A DNA stretch of 9,929 nucleotides from JANRLJ01 sp034437895 (GTDB lineage: Bacteria > Chloroflexota > Anaerolineae > Aggregatilineales > Phototrophicaceae). A program made the translations under genes and the position numbers. Location: assembly GCA_034437895.1 (NCBI GenBank), contig DAOTTO010000268.1, positions 1-9,929 on the forward strand, read 5' to 3'. Position 1 is the stretch's first letter. Each line of letters begins with the position of its first letter. Below the pieces are notes generated by a model. The model did not search any database. It saw nothing but the letters and a program-made list of their open reading frames with translations, and had not been told where the DNA came from. Shown one piece after another: positions 1 to 5,443 of this stretch.

Positions 1-84
1 TGCGATGCCCAGAGCGGTATTGGTGGCGGATGTCGATTTCCCGACACCCCCTTTGTGATTGGTGAAAACAAAAACGCGAGTCAT
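1..84 (-). CDS. ParA-family partition ATPase, N-terminal part (runs off left edge)
   Basis: The minus strand encodes 28 residues beginning MTRVFVFTNHKGGVGKST, which contain the deviant Walker A motif KGGVGKST of the ParA/MinD/Soj ATPases, preceded by a hydrophobic beta strand (VFVF) as usual. The family binds ATP and moves DNA or protein cargo over the nucleoid. Two in-frame ATGs exist (first bases at 90 and 84). I chose 84 because a GAGAGG Shine-Dalgarno-like sequence lies about 8 nt upstream of it, whereas it would abut the ATG at 90. The rest of the gene, and any parB partner, lie outside the window, so plasmid-type, chromosomal and orphan ParA cannot be told apart. Its upstream neighbours are mobile-element debris, consistent with an integrated mobile element. 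Confidence 0.85.
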   Translation of the reverse strand, partial: MTRVFVFTNHKGGVGKSTSATNTALGIA

Positions 85-125
85 TGCCATTTCCTCTCAA
101 CTCAACAAACCGATTGAAAATCGCT

Positions 126-285
126 GTGCTGACAAGGACTTCGCGGAAGCGTGTTAGACTGTCCTACGGGAGTCTTGCTGGCGAGAGCAGCGAGCCTTCA
201 AGGTGGTTGGGGGAGACGAAACCTCTCCCCAATCACCGCAAAGCCAAAGTTAGACTCGGTTCGAGAAGCGTTCCATGTTGACGAA
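126..285 (+). ncRNA. Possible 5' (domain I) fragment of a group II intron
   Basis: No protein is supported here. The stretch resembles domain I of bacterial group II intron RNA as I remember it. A GTGCT start (consensus GTGYG, one mismatch) is followed by TACGGGA (around 164-170), a GCTG..CAGC hairpin, AGCGAG, then a long hairpin at 202-237 capped by CGAAACC and followed by CACCGCAAAGCC. The Ll.LtrB intron has a comparable TACGGGA ... AGCGATGAG order. No reverse transcriptase and no domain V-like hairpin follow, so it would be a 5'-truncated-copy remnant. Identification rests on motif memory only; a covariance-model search is needed. The alternative is a structured plasmid or leader RNA. Confidence 0.33.
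202..237 (+). other. Strong hairpin within the putative intron fragment
   Basis: GGTGGTTGGGG (202-212) pairs with CCCCAATCACC (227-237) over 11 bp with one G-T wobble. The stem then extends by AGA/TCT after a bulged G213, enclosing the loop CGAAACC. There is no T-run on either side, so it does not look like an intrinsic terminator. It is more likely a structural RNA stem. Confidence 0.6.
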
Positions 286-386
286 TTGAGGAAAGGCGAT
301 AAATTTGAGGAATAACGTTTTGAGGTTCAGGCTAACGGAATGTTCGGATTGAGTCTTATAATGCCCACAATCTAAGACACCACTCG
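286..386. other. AT-rich spacer with no gene seen; isolated -10-like TATAAT
   Basis: No coding sequence is supported between the ParA start and the recombinase stub. A perfect TATAAT lies at 357-362 on the plus strand, with no convincing -35 box 16-18 nt upstream. GTCTTA (353-358) and TAAGAC (373-378) form a weak 6-bp inverted repeat around it. This could be a promoter for a short RNA containing the hairpin at 387-412, but nothing else supports that. Confidence 0.25.
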
Positions 387-412
387 AACATCCGGTAGCA
401 ATGCCGGATGTT
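387..412. terminator. 11-bp hairpin with GCAA tetraloop (possible terminator)
   Basis: AACATCCGGTA (387-397) pairs with TGCCGGATGTT (402-412), all 11 pairs formed with one T-G wobble, closed by the GNRA-type loop GCAA. It lies just past the stop codon of the serine-recombinase stub (minus strand), so it may terminate that transcript. The T-tract is poor on both strands (TTTGATT on plus), so this could instead be a structural RNA element or a recombination-site palindrome. Confidence 0.4.
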
Positions 413-432
413 TGATTCTCAGCGAGGTTCTC

Positions 433-646
433 CTAGGTACTTCTACCACTGCTTACCTTTTCAGAAACATCTTGCAAGTAAGCGAATGGTGGAAGCCAAT
501 CCACACGTATTATTTTTCCCTCAGGGTTCAAGACAACCCTCTCAACAACGTTCCGCAGTAGTTCTTTCTGATCGAGACGCGGTAACGTTTCATACAGTAT
601 ACCCAATTTTGCAATTATGTTTAGCGCCTCATCAAGATCATACCCA
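433..646 (-). pseudogene. Large serine recombinase, C-terminal remnant
   Basis: On the minus strand, about 70 residues run from GYDLDEALNIIAKLG through ELLRNVVERVVLNPEGK and RVDWLPPFAYL to a TAG at 433-435. The pattern LLRxVVERVVxxPEG...PPFAYL is typical of the far C-terminus of large serine recombinases (site-specific integrases/resolvases with a catalytic serine near the N-terminus). The catalytic domain, the zinc-ribbon recombinase domain and most of the coiled coil are absent. The reading frame is cut at the left end of the insertion sequence. Residues that seem to extend it further upstream are antisense of that element. On the far side of the element the same frame meets a TGA within a few codons (1994-1996), so the gene was already truncated before the insertion. 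Not functional. Confidence 0.75.
639..646. repeat. Target-site duplication, left copy (CATACCCA)
   Basis: CATACCCA immediately precedes the left terminal inverted repeat and is repeated exactly at 1984-1991, immediately after the right one. A perfect 8-bp direct repeat at both ends marks the boundaries of a transposition event. Confidence 0.9.
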
Positions 647-669
647 GGGTGCATTTCAATATTTTGGCA
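647..669 (+). repeat. Left terminal inverted repeat of the IS
   Basis: It starts GGGTGCATTTCA and ends TTGGCA. The first 12 bases are identical to the reverse complement of the right end. Differences occur only at internal positions 13, 14, 15 and 17. Confidence 0.88.
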
Positions 670-709
670 GAAGGAGCTAAACTTGAAGTAAGAGTGAAGG
701 AGTCGCGTG

Positions 710-1959
710 ATGCCGACCAAAAAAGATGAGTTGAAAGCCAAGTTATTAGCGGAAGCAGAAGCGGCGCTTGAAAAGATGCTGTCCGATGAGCGAATGAGCA
801 AGCGGATGACGATCACTGAGATTGAAGATGTGATCGGAGATTTAGAAAGCGATTTTCGTCAGCGTGTAGTGCGAGAAGTGATGGGTGAACAAGAGGAACA
901 GCCCATGAATTGTCCTGACTGTGGGAGCAACTTACGAAACAAAGGCGAGCGCAGCAAACGGCTGGTGACCTTGCGCGGTGAAACGGATGTAGAGCGAAAC
1001 TATTACCAATGCCAAGCCTATGGGAAAGGCGTTTTTCCCCTTGGATGAGCAACTTGGGTTGCCTCGTAGTGGTTTCAGCCCAGCCTTTGCCAAGCAGATG
1101 GTGTGGTTAAGTGGACTACTGCCGTTCGAGCAAAGTATTGAGGTGATGGCGCGAATTGGCCAACGCTTTGTCTCACAAAGTACGACATGGCGCATGGTCA
1201 AGCACTATGGAGAGCAACTGCAAGCGGTGGTTGAGCATCAGCGTGGGCAAGTAAATGTGGAACGCATCCAGTTGCCCGATGCCAGGCACGACCATAAGCA
1301 ACGCAAGGGGGTATCGATGGACGGCGGCATGGTCAATATTCGGGGGGAGGGCTGGCGCGAGATGAAAGTTGGCACTGTATTCGATGTCGAATTACGCCTC
1401 GAACGCAATCCGCAAACCCATGAATTGGATAAAATTGCACATGGGGTTAATGTTCACTATACGGCGGTTTTAGGGACAAAAGCGGATTTCACACCTGCTT
1501 TATGGGCGTTAGCTGTTGAACACGACTTGCCAACCGCTCACAAGCGCAGTGTCGTGGCAGATGGGGCGTTATGGATTTGGGATGTGGCAGAAGATGTCTG
1601 CCCCGATGCACAACAAGTGGTGGATTGGTACCACGCCACCGAGCATCTTTACAAAGCCGCATTGGCACTTTACCCCAACGAATCCGACCTTCCTAAACGA
1701 CACCGCTGGTTCAAAACCTACCAACATCATCTGTATATGGGACATGTTGAGACGATTATCTCCGTCTTGCACAAACGCCATCTCCCCCACTTGGCGACCT
1801 ATTGGCTCTGGCACCGTTGAAAGCGGCGTAAAGTAATATAAGCAGCGCTTATGTGGCACAGGCATGAGATGGCATATCGACAATGCCAAGCGCATGATTA
1901 TCCTGCGCTCGGCTATCTTAGGGCATGACTTCGATGAACTGTGGGCACAAGTTGCTTGA
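710..1959 (+). pseudogene. ISKra4-family transposase, disrupted (two frame changes, one stop)
   Basis: DDE transposase of about 416 codons. An AAGGAG ribosome site at 697-702 lies 7 nt before the ATG at 710, which fits better than the GTG at 707. The N-terminal part (to 1045) has a zinc-ribbon CPDC pair, but the second pair reads CQAY, so one cysteine is lost. A +1 change at the C-run 1037-1040 joins it to the central part: GVFPL then DEQLGLP, SMDGGMVNIRGEG with the first catalytic Asp, then VVADGALWIW and DWYHATEHL with the second. Near 1795-1805 the frame changes again, directly after HLATY, into PIGSGTVESGVK with the presumed catalytic Glu. A TAA at 1834-1836 then interrupts the sequence, probably a CAA Gln codon originally. 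The open frame resumes as YKQRLCGTGMRWH... to the stop at 1957-1959. Relatives have a short linker between ATY and IGSGTVES that is missing here, suggesting a small deletion. The first shift could be programmed; the others are decay. Confidence 0.88.
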
Positions 1960-1960
1960 G

Positions 1961-1983
1961 TGCCAATAATCTGAAATGCACCC
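1961..1983 (-). repeat. Right terminal inverted repeat of the IS
   Basis: The reverse complement begins GGGTGCATTTCA and ends TTGGCA, matching the left end at 19 of 23 positions. It starts one base after the transposase stop codon (1957-1959), the compact layout expected of an IS. Confidence 0.88.
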
Positions 1984-1991
1984 CATACCCA
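1984..1991. repeat. Target-site duplication, right copy (CATACCCA)
   Basis: Exact copy of 639-646, directly abutting the right inverted repeat of the insertion sequence. Confidence 0.9.
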
Positions 1992-2478
1992 CTTCACCGG
2001 CTTCTTTTGCTACCAAAACGAACACTTGGCGTAAAATCCATATTGCAAGTGTGGTTCCACAACTTGCAATTTGTGAAAGAAACGTAGGACAGGTGACTAC
2101 TTCTGAAGGTTCGATTGGCGCTCATAAACTTATTCCACAAGCTACACCAGATCCAACTAATCCAAATAAATTACACAAGCCACTTGGATCAATTAAGTTG
2201 ACAGGATTACCATCTACATAGCTATAACGATTAGGTGTTTCTATCGGATCTAGATTGGTCCACATACTAAGTATGGGATTATAATATCTGGCTCGATGAT
2301 ATTGCAGCCCATTGGTATCTCGCATCTCGCCTGTAAATGCGAAGGGTGGGAAGGAATAAGCAGGGGGTTGTGCGCCGAATGGATCGCCATATGGCGCAAA
2401 GTGCTGCATCACTATGACCAAATCCAAATTTCCGATCTCACCGCGCACTGAGCCAAGCCCATCTTGTTCGGTGAGATT
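1992..2478 (-). pseudogene. Rhs-repeat protein, C-terminal core fragment
   Basis: The minus-strand frame gives DGLGSVRGEIGN, then APYGDPFGA, FTGEMRDTNGLQYHRARYY, LSMWTNLDPIE, NRYSYVDGNPVNLIDPSGL. This is the characteristic end of the RHS/YD-repeat core: GLxYxRARYYxP, then the DPxGL motif before a variable tip. Full Rhs proteins are large secreted beta-cage shells releasing a C-terminal toxin; only about 100 residues of core remain. A TGA at 2122-2124 ends the clear match. The same frame then stays open for about 45 codons, through SEVVTCPTFLS and LVAKEAGEVGM, up to the IS target duplication. The stop may therefore be a point nonsense mutation (for example from TGG) within the tip. The fragment is cut at its 5' side by palindromic repeat copy A. 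No immunity gene is recognisable. Non-functional remnant. Confidence 0.8.
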
Positions 2479-2630
2479 TAATTTTAGGACTTTCGCTCAC
2501 GCATTTACCCCACCCCTAAATCCCCTCCCCATTGCATGGAGAGGGGACTTCAAGATGCGTTTTTCTCCCCCCTCTCCAAGTATTGGAGAGGGGGCCGGGG
2601 GGGTGAGGTAAGCGAAAGTCCTGAATTTAA
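2478..2630. repeat. MITE-like palindromic repeat, copy A (153 bp)
   Basis: AGGACTTTCGCT (2486-2497) and its exact reverse complement AGCGAAAGTCCT (2611-2622) form the core of about 23-bp imperfect terminal repeats. The interior is C-rich then G-rich. It contains a perfect 12-bp stem, CCCCCTCTCCAA (2568-2579) with TTGGAGAGGGGG (2583-2594) around a GTA loop. It also has the CCTAAATCCC...GGGGACTT...GCCGGGGG...TGAGG arrangement shared with copy B. It encodes no transposase. It separates the Rhs fragment from the phosphorylase fragment, and the phosphorylase frame happens to read straight through it to 2497. Confidence 0.72.
2568..2594. repeat. Perfect 12-bp stem-loop inside repeat copy A
   Basis: Twelve uninterrupted pairs, mostly G-C, with a 3-nt GTA loop. 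It would fold strongly in either RNA strand and could block or terminate transcription entering from either side, although no clear T-tract follows. Confidence 0.7.
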
Positions 2631-2784
2631 GCGTATCGGGCAGGGACAGGGCAGGTTGTGTTCCTGCGGGCATCGTTTCGACCAGTTTGATAATGTCCGT
2701 CAGCAGGGCGGACGCTTGATCGGTGCCATACAGGTGGGCGAGTTTGGTCTCGATCTGGTGATAGAGGGAAGGTATGCTGCTCAT
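2631..2784 (-). pseudogene. Probable GH13 sugar phosphorylase, N-terminal fragment
   Basis: The minus-strand start at 2784 has an AAGGAAAAG ribosome-binding region just upstream. It encodes about 51 residues, MSSIPSLYHQIETKLAHLYG then TDQASALLTDIIKLVETMP... to LSLPDT. The pattern IxxxLxxLYGxxxAxxLLxxIxxLVE resembles the N-terminal helix of GH13 subfamily 18 phosphorylases (sucrose/glucosylglycerate phosphorylase type), which split a glucoside with phosphate. At 2630 the sequence passes into repeat copy A, and the residues beyond are low-complexity translation of the repeat, so no catalytic domain remains. It lies head-to-head with the lacI gene and shares its operator region, as expected for a catabolic gene co-regulated with the sugar importer. 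The family call is tentative because only the least conserved part survives. That it is a truncated 5' gene end is much safer. Confidence 0.5.
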
Positions 2785-2868
2785 AGCTCTTTTCCTTTCG
2801 CTTGGCTTGCCATATAAACCAACGTTTACCCTGAATTAGCCCGCTTGTAACGGATTAGATTAAATTTG

Positions 2869-2897
2869 TTGACGACCGAAACGTTTCGGATTACACT
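2869..2897 (+). promoter_or_regulatory. Sigma70-type promoter for the lacI-transporter operon
   Basis: TTGACG (2869-2874, 5 of 6 to consensus) is followed after 17 nt by TACACT (2892-2897, 4 of 6). The predicted start is near 2904. The spacer is almost filled by the perfect operator at 2876-2889, so a bound repressor would exclude RNA polymerase. Confidence 0.62.
2876..2889. promoter_or_regulatory. LacI-family operator O1, perfect 14-bp palindrome
   Basis: CCGAAACGTTTCGG is a perfect palindrome with the central CpG bound by LacI/GalR-family repressors. It lies between the -35 and -10 boxes and roughly 90 bp upstream of the divergent phosphorylase start, so it may control both directions. Confidence 0.8.
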
Positions 2898-2907
2898 TTA
2901 CTATAGA

Positions 2908-2921
2908 TCAAAACGTTTCGG
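2908..2921. promoter_or_regulatory. LacI-family operator O2, abutting the first lacI ATG
   Basis: TCAAAACGTTTCGG matches O1 at 12 of 14 positions, with an intact right half. Centre-to-centre distance to O1 is 32 bp, about three helical turns, which favours binding on the same DNA face. It ends one base before the ATG at 2922. A weaker AACGTTTACC half-site-like sequence occurs at 2821-2830. Confidence 0.7.
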
Positions 2922-3968
2922 ATGGCGAAGAAGACCTCTATGGTGAGCGCTACACTCAAATCGGTTGCTAAAGCGACGGGCTTTTCGGTCACGACTGTTT
3001 CGCGGGCATTGGGCGGTTTCGATGACGTGAACGACGTGACCAAAACCCTGATTATTGCCGAAGCCAAACGACAGGGATATGAGCCTAATCTTTTCGCTCG
3101 CGCCCTGCAAAAGCAGCGCATTCAAACGATAGGGCTGGTGGAAAACACCGGCGGCCCGCGCTTTCCTGATCCCTTCTTTGGTGAATTTGTCGCTGGTGTG
3201 GGGATGCAAGTGGCGGTGGCGGGTTTTGATCTGCTTTTGAGCGCGCATCCCTCAGAAACCGACGAGATGGACGTGTATCGCCGTTTGGTGGCAGGGCGGC
3301 GCGTAGATGGCATGGTCGTTGTGCGCACCCGTTATGATGATGCGCGGATTCGCTATCTGCTGGACAGCAGTACGCCATTCGTCGCTTTTGGTCGAACCTA
3401 CCTCCCGCCCGATGATACGCCCGACATGATGTACATTGATATTGACGGCGAGAGAGGCCAGCGTGAACTTACGCAGCACTTTATTGACCTTGGTCATCGA
3501 CGGATCGCGTATATCGCGCCCCCCGCCGATCTGATGTTCAGCCATTATCGTGTGTGCGGCTATCAGAATGCGCTGCGAGAGAACGGCATTCGCTACGACC
3601 CCGATTTACAGATCGAAGGCGACCTGACCGAATATGACGGGGCGCGGGCTGCCGCGTGGCTGTTGGATTTACCCGAACCGCCGACCGCCATGATGACCGG
3701 TAATGATTTGATGGCTTTTGGTGTGATGAAAGCGCTCCATCAGCGTGGTTTGCACATTGGGCAGGATGTCGCTGTTGGCGGCTTTGATGATGTGCCGCTT
3801 GCTGAGCATTTTATGGGTGGCCTGACGACGATGCATCAGCCGATTCATCAAATCGGGCAGCAGGTCGCGCAAATGCTGCTTAGGGCGCTGAATGGTGAAA
3901 TGCTTTTGCAGCGATATATGTTACTTAAACCAGCTTTGGTTGTTCGCATGTCAAGTGAAAAGGGATAG
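2922..3968 (+). CDS. LacI-family transcriptional repressor of the sugar operon
   Basis: 348 residues, normal for the LacI/GalR family. Residues 11-30 (TLKSVAKATGFSVTTVSRAL) are the helix-turn-helix. The hinge helix with NLFARAL follows at 56-62, including the leucine that normally wedges into the operator's central CpG. From about 68 to 340 there is a periplasmic-binding-protein-like sugar-sensing domain (IGLVENTGG, RRIAYIAPP, MMTGNDLMAFGVMKAL, VAVGGFDD). It should bind the two operators just upstream, repress itself and the transporter genes that follow, and release DNA when its sugar ligand or a phosphorylated derivative binds. The start is uncertain. The ATG at 2922 has no Shine-Dalgarno and abuts operator O2. 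The ATG at 2940 (giving MVSATLKSV...) follows a purine-rich GAAGAAG and suits the usual N-terminal length. The ligand cannot be read from sequence. Confidence 0.93.
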   Translation: MAKKTSMVSATLKSVAKATGFSVTTVSRALGGFDDVNDVTKTLIIAEAKRQGYEPNLFARALQKQRIQTIGLVENTGGPRFPDPFFGEFVAGVGMQVAVAGFDLLLSAHPSETDEMDVYRRLVAGRRVDGMVVVRTRYDDARIRYLLDSSTPFVAFGRTYLPPDDTPDMMYIDIDGERGQRELTQHFIDLGHRRIAYIAPPADLMFSHYRVCGYQNALRENGIRYDPDLQIEGDLTEYDGARAAAWLLDLPEPPTAMMTGNDLMAFGVMKALHQRGLHIGQDVAVGGFDDVPLAEHFMGGLTTMHQPIHQIGQQVAQMLLRALNGEMLLQRYMLLKPALVVRMSSEKG

Positions 3969-4045
3969 TAACAGTAATCTGTTCCTCACCTGACGTGATA
4001 GATGCACAACATTTTTGTTCAGTTAGTACTTTTAGGAGTTTTCTT

Positions 4046-5422
4046 ATGAAAAGACGTTTTTTGATCGTTCTATTGGTGTTGCTGATGCTCGTCAGCTTGT
4101 CGGGCATCGCGTTTGCACAGGATACCACGCTGATCTTCTGGAGTACCGAAGAACAGCCGGAACGCGCCGCAGCGACTCAGGCCATTATTGACCGTTTTGA
4201 AGAAGCCAATCCGGGCATTCAGGTTCAATTAGTGCTGACCAACGAAGACGCGCTGGACAGCATGATTGCCGCGAACTTTGCCGCCAGCAATTTGCCGGAT
4301 GTGATGTTCTTCCCCATCGAATATGCGACAGTGTGGTATAACGACGGCATCATTGATGGTGAAGCCGCCACCACCATTATCAACGACCTGGGCGCAGATC
4401 AATTCAGCGGCCTCGCGCTGGCAGGCGATGGCATGGGCGGTTATATCGCCGTGCCGACCGATGGCTGGGGGCAGATTGTGGTCTATCGTAAAGACCTTTT
4501 CGATGCCGCTGGATTAGCCGCGCCGACGACCTTCGAGGCCATCGAAGCCGCCGCCGCCGCCTTAAACGATCCTGACAATAACTTCTATGGCATCGCCGCC
4601 GCCACCGATCCTTCGGCGGTATTCACCCAGCAGACATTCGAGCATTTCGCGCTCGCCAATGGCGTACAGCTCACCGACGCTGAAGGCAACATCACCCTGA
4701 ACACGCCCGAAATGGTCGAGGCGCTGCGCTTCTATACCGATCTCGTGACCAATTATGGCCCTCCCGGAGTCGTGGATGTCGCCAGCTCCCGCGCCACCTA
4801 CTTTGCCGGGCAAGCCGCGATGGTCGTTTGGTCACCCTTCATCCTAGACGAAATGGCTGGCCTGCGCGATAACGCCCTGCCCAACTGCCCCGAATGCACC
4901 GAAGACCCCGGTTTCCTCGCCCGCGTAAGCGGCATCGTGCCGGCCTTCTCTGGCCCCAGCGGTGCTGAAGCTGCACAGTATGGTCAGATCAGCATGATGG
5001 GTGTTGGTGTAGGAGCAGACCCCGCCGCGATTGACTTTGTGAAGTTCTGGCTGTCTGAAGGGTATGTGGATTGGTTAGCGGTCGCACCGGAAGGCAAGTT
5101 CCCGATGCGTCGTGGCACGCCCGATAACCCGACCGAGTATCTCGACGGCTGGAGCGACCTGCCCATCGGCGTAGATCGCAAAGCACCCATCAGCGACTTC
5201 TACAATGAAGAGGTCATTAACCTCCTCGTCCAAGGGGCGACTCAGTTCCAACGCTGGGGGCTGGCAGAAAATCAAGGGCTGCTCGTGGGCGGTTTGTATC
5301 AGGAATTGGTTGTTCCGCGTATGATCGCCGACATCATCAACGGCTCGCTGACACCGGAAGAAGCCGCCGAAGAAATTCAACTCGAAGCTGAGGATATCCT
5401 CGCCTCGATAACCGGCGAATAA
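4046..5422 (+). CDS. ABC transporter sugar-binding protein (SBP family 1, secreted)
   Basis: 458 residues, typical length for a MalE-like CUT1 binding protein. The ATG at 4046 is chosen because AGGAG (4034-4038) lies 7 nt upstream and a clean signal peptide follows: a basic KRR, a hydrophobic core, and AFA-Q at 22-25 as the cleavage site. An upstream in-frame ATG at 3995 would hide the signal. Family features include TLIFWSTEEQPE, AIIDRFEEANPGIQV, LPDVMFF, the aromatic-rich DGWGQIVVYRKDLFDAAGL, and the C-terminal GALYQ-like GGLYQELVVPRM. No lipobox cysteine is present, so it is either released or held in another way. A CPEC pair (281-284) could form a disulphide outside the cell. It captures the sugar and delivers it to the two permeases encoded downstream. 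It lies 77 bp after the repressor gene, in the same operon with no obvious terminator between. Confidence 0.93.
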   Translation: MKRRFLIVLLVLLMLVSLSGIAFAQDTTLIFWSTEEQPERAAATQAIIDRFEEANPGIQVQLVLTNEDALDSMIAANFAASNLPDVMFFPIEYATVWYNDGIIDGEAATTIINDLGADQFSGLALAGDGMGGYIAVPTDGWGQIVVYRKDLFDAAGLAAPTTFEAIEAAAAALNDPDNNFYGIAAATDPSAVFTQQTFEHFALANGVQLTDAEGNITLNTPEMVEALRFYTDLVTNYGPPGVVDVASSRATYFAGQAAMVVWSPFILDEMAGLRDNALPNCPECTEDPGFLARVSGIVPAFSGPSGAEAAQYGQISMMGVGVGADPAAIDFVKFWLSEGYVDWLAVAPEGKFPMRRGTPDNPTEYLDGWSDLPIGVDRKAPISDFYNEEVINLLVQGATQFQRWGLAENQGLLVGGLYQELVVPRMIADIINGSLTPEEAAEEIQLEAEDILASITGE

Positions 5423-5443
5423 GCCTCTCAAATAAATCAATGT

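Larger units (their letters stand above)
647..1983 (+). mobile_element. Insertion sequence, ISKra4 family (ISMich2-like), 1337 bp
   Basis: The element is bounded by inverted repeats GGGTGCATTTCA... that match at 19 of 23 positions, with an 8-bp target duplication CATACCCA outside them. It carries one transposase locus reading left to right. From what I recall of the ISKra4 family, the ISMich2 subgroup has elements of about 1.25-1.4 kb, ends beginning GGG and 8-bp duplications. All three fit here; the subgroup assignment should be verified in ISfinder. The element sits between an Rhs fragment and a serine-recombinase fragment and interrupts neither cleanly. The ends look intact, but the transposase is damaged, so it could move only if helped in trans. 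Confidence 0.9.

Noticed and set aside
84..281. 65-codon plus-strand open frame starting antisense to the parA start
   Set aside because: It overlaps the parA beginning and the structured intron-like hairpins, has no ribosome site and no recognisable protein features. Chance frame.
680..816. Apparent N-terminal extension of the serine-recombinase frame on the minus strand
   Set aside because: This part is the antisense of the IS end and of the transposase N-terminus; the recombinase homology stops at the target duplication (646).
1569..1997. 142-codon minus-strand open frame across the IS
   Set aside because: It is antisense to the transposase, crosses the IS end and has no family-like motif. 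Shadow frame.
1976..2221. 81-codon plus-strand open frame right of the IS
   Set aside because: It begins inside the right inverted repeat and is antisense to the Rhs fragment. It has no ribosome site.
2497..2630. Continuation of the phosphorylase fragment through the repeat as Pro/Gly-rich protein
   Set aside because: The translation (TPPAPSPILGEGG...) is a direct reading of repeat copy A. It is an accidental in-frame read-through, not a domain.
2478..2630. CRISPR-like or tandem repeats in the C/G-rich blocks near 2500-2620 and 7690-7790
   Set aside because: There is no regular repeat-spacer spacing; each block is a single palindromic element. No CRISPR array or cas gene is present.
2901..3545. 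Several minus-strand frames of 70-115 codons opposite lacI
   Set aside because: All are antisense to a clearly conserved repressor gene, with His/Arg-rich compositions typical of shadow frames.
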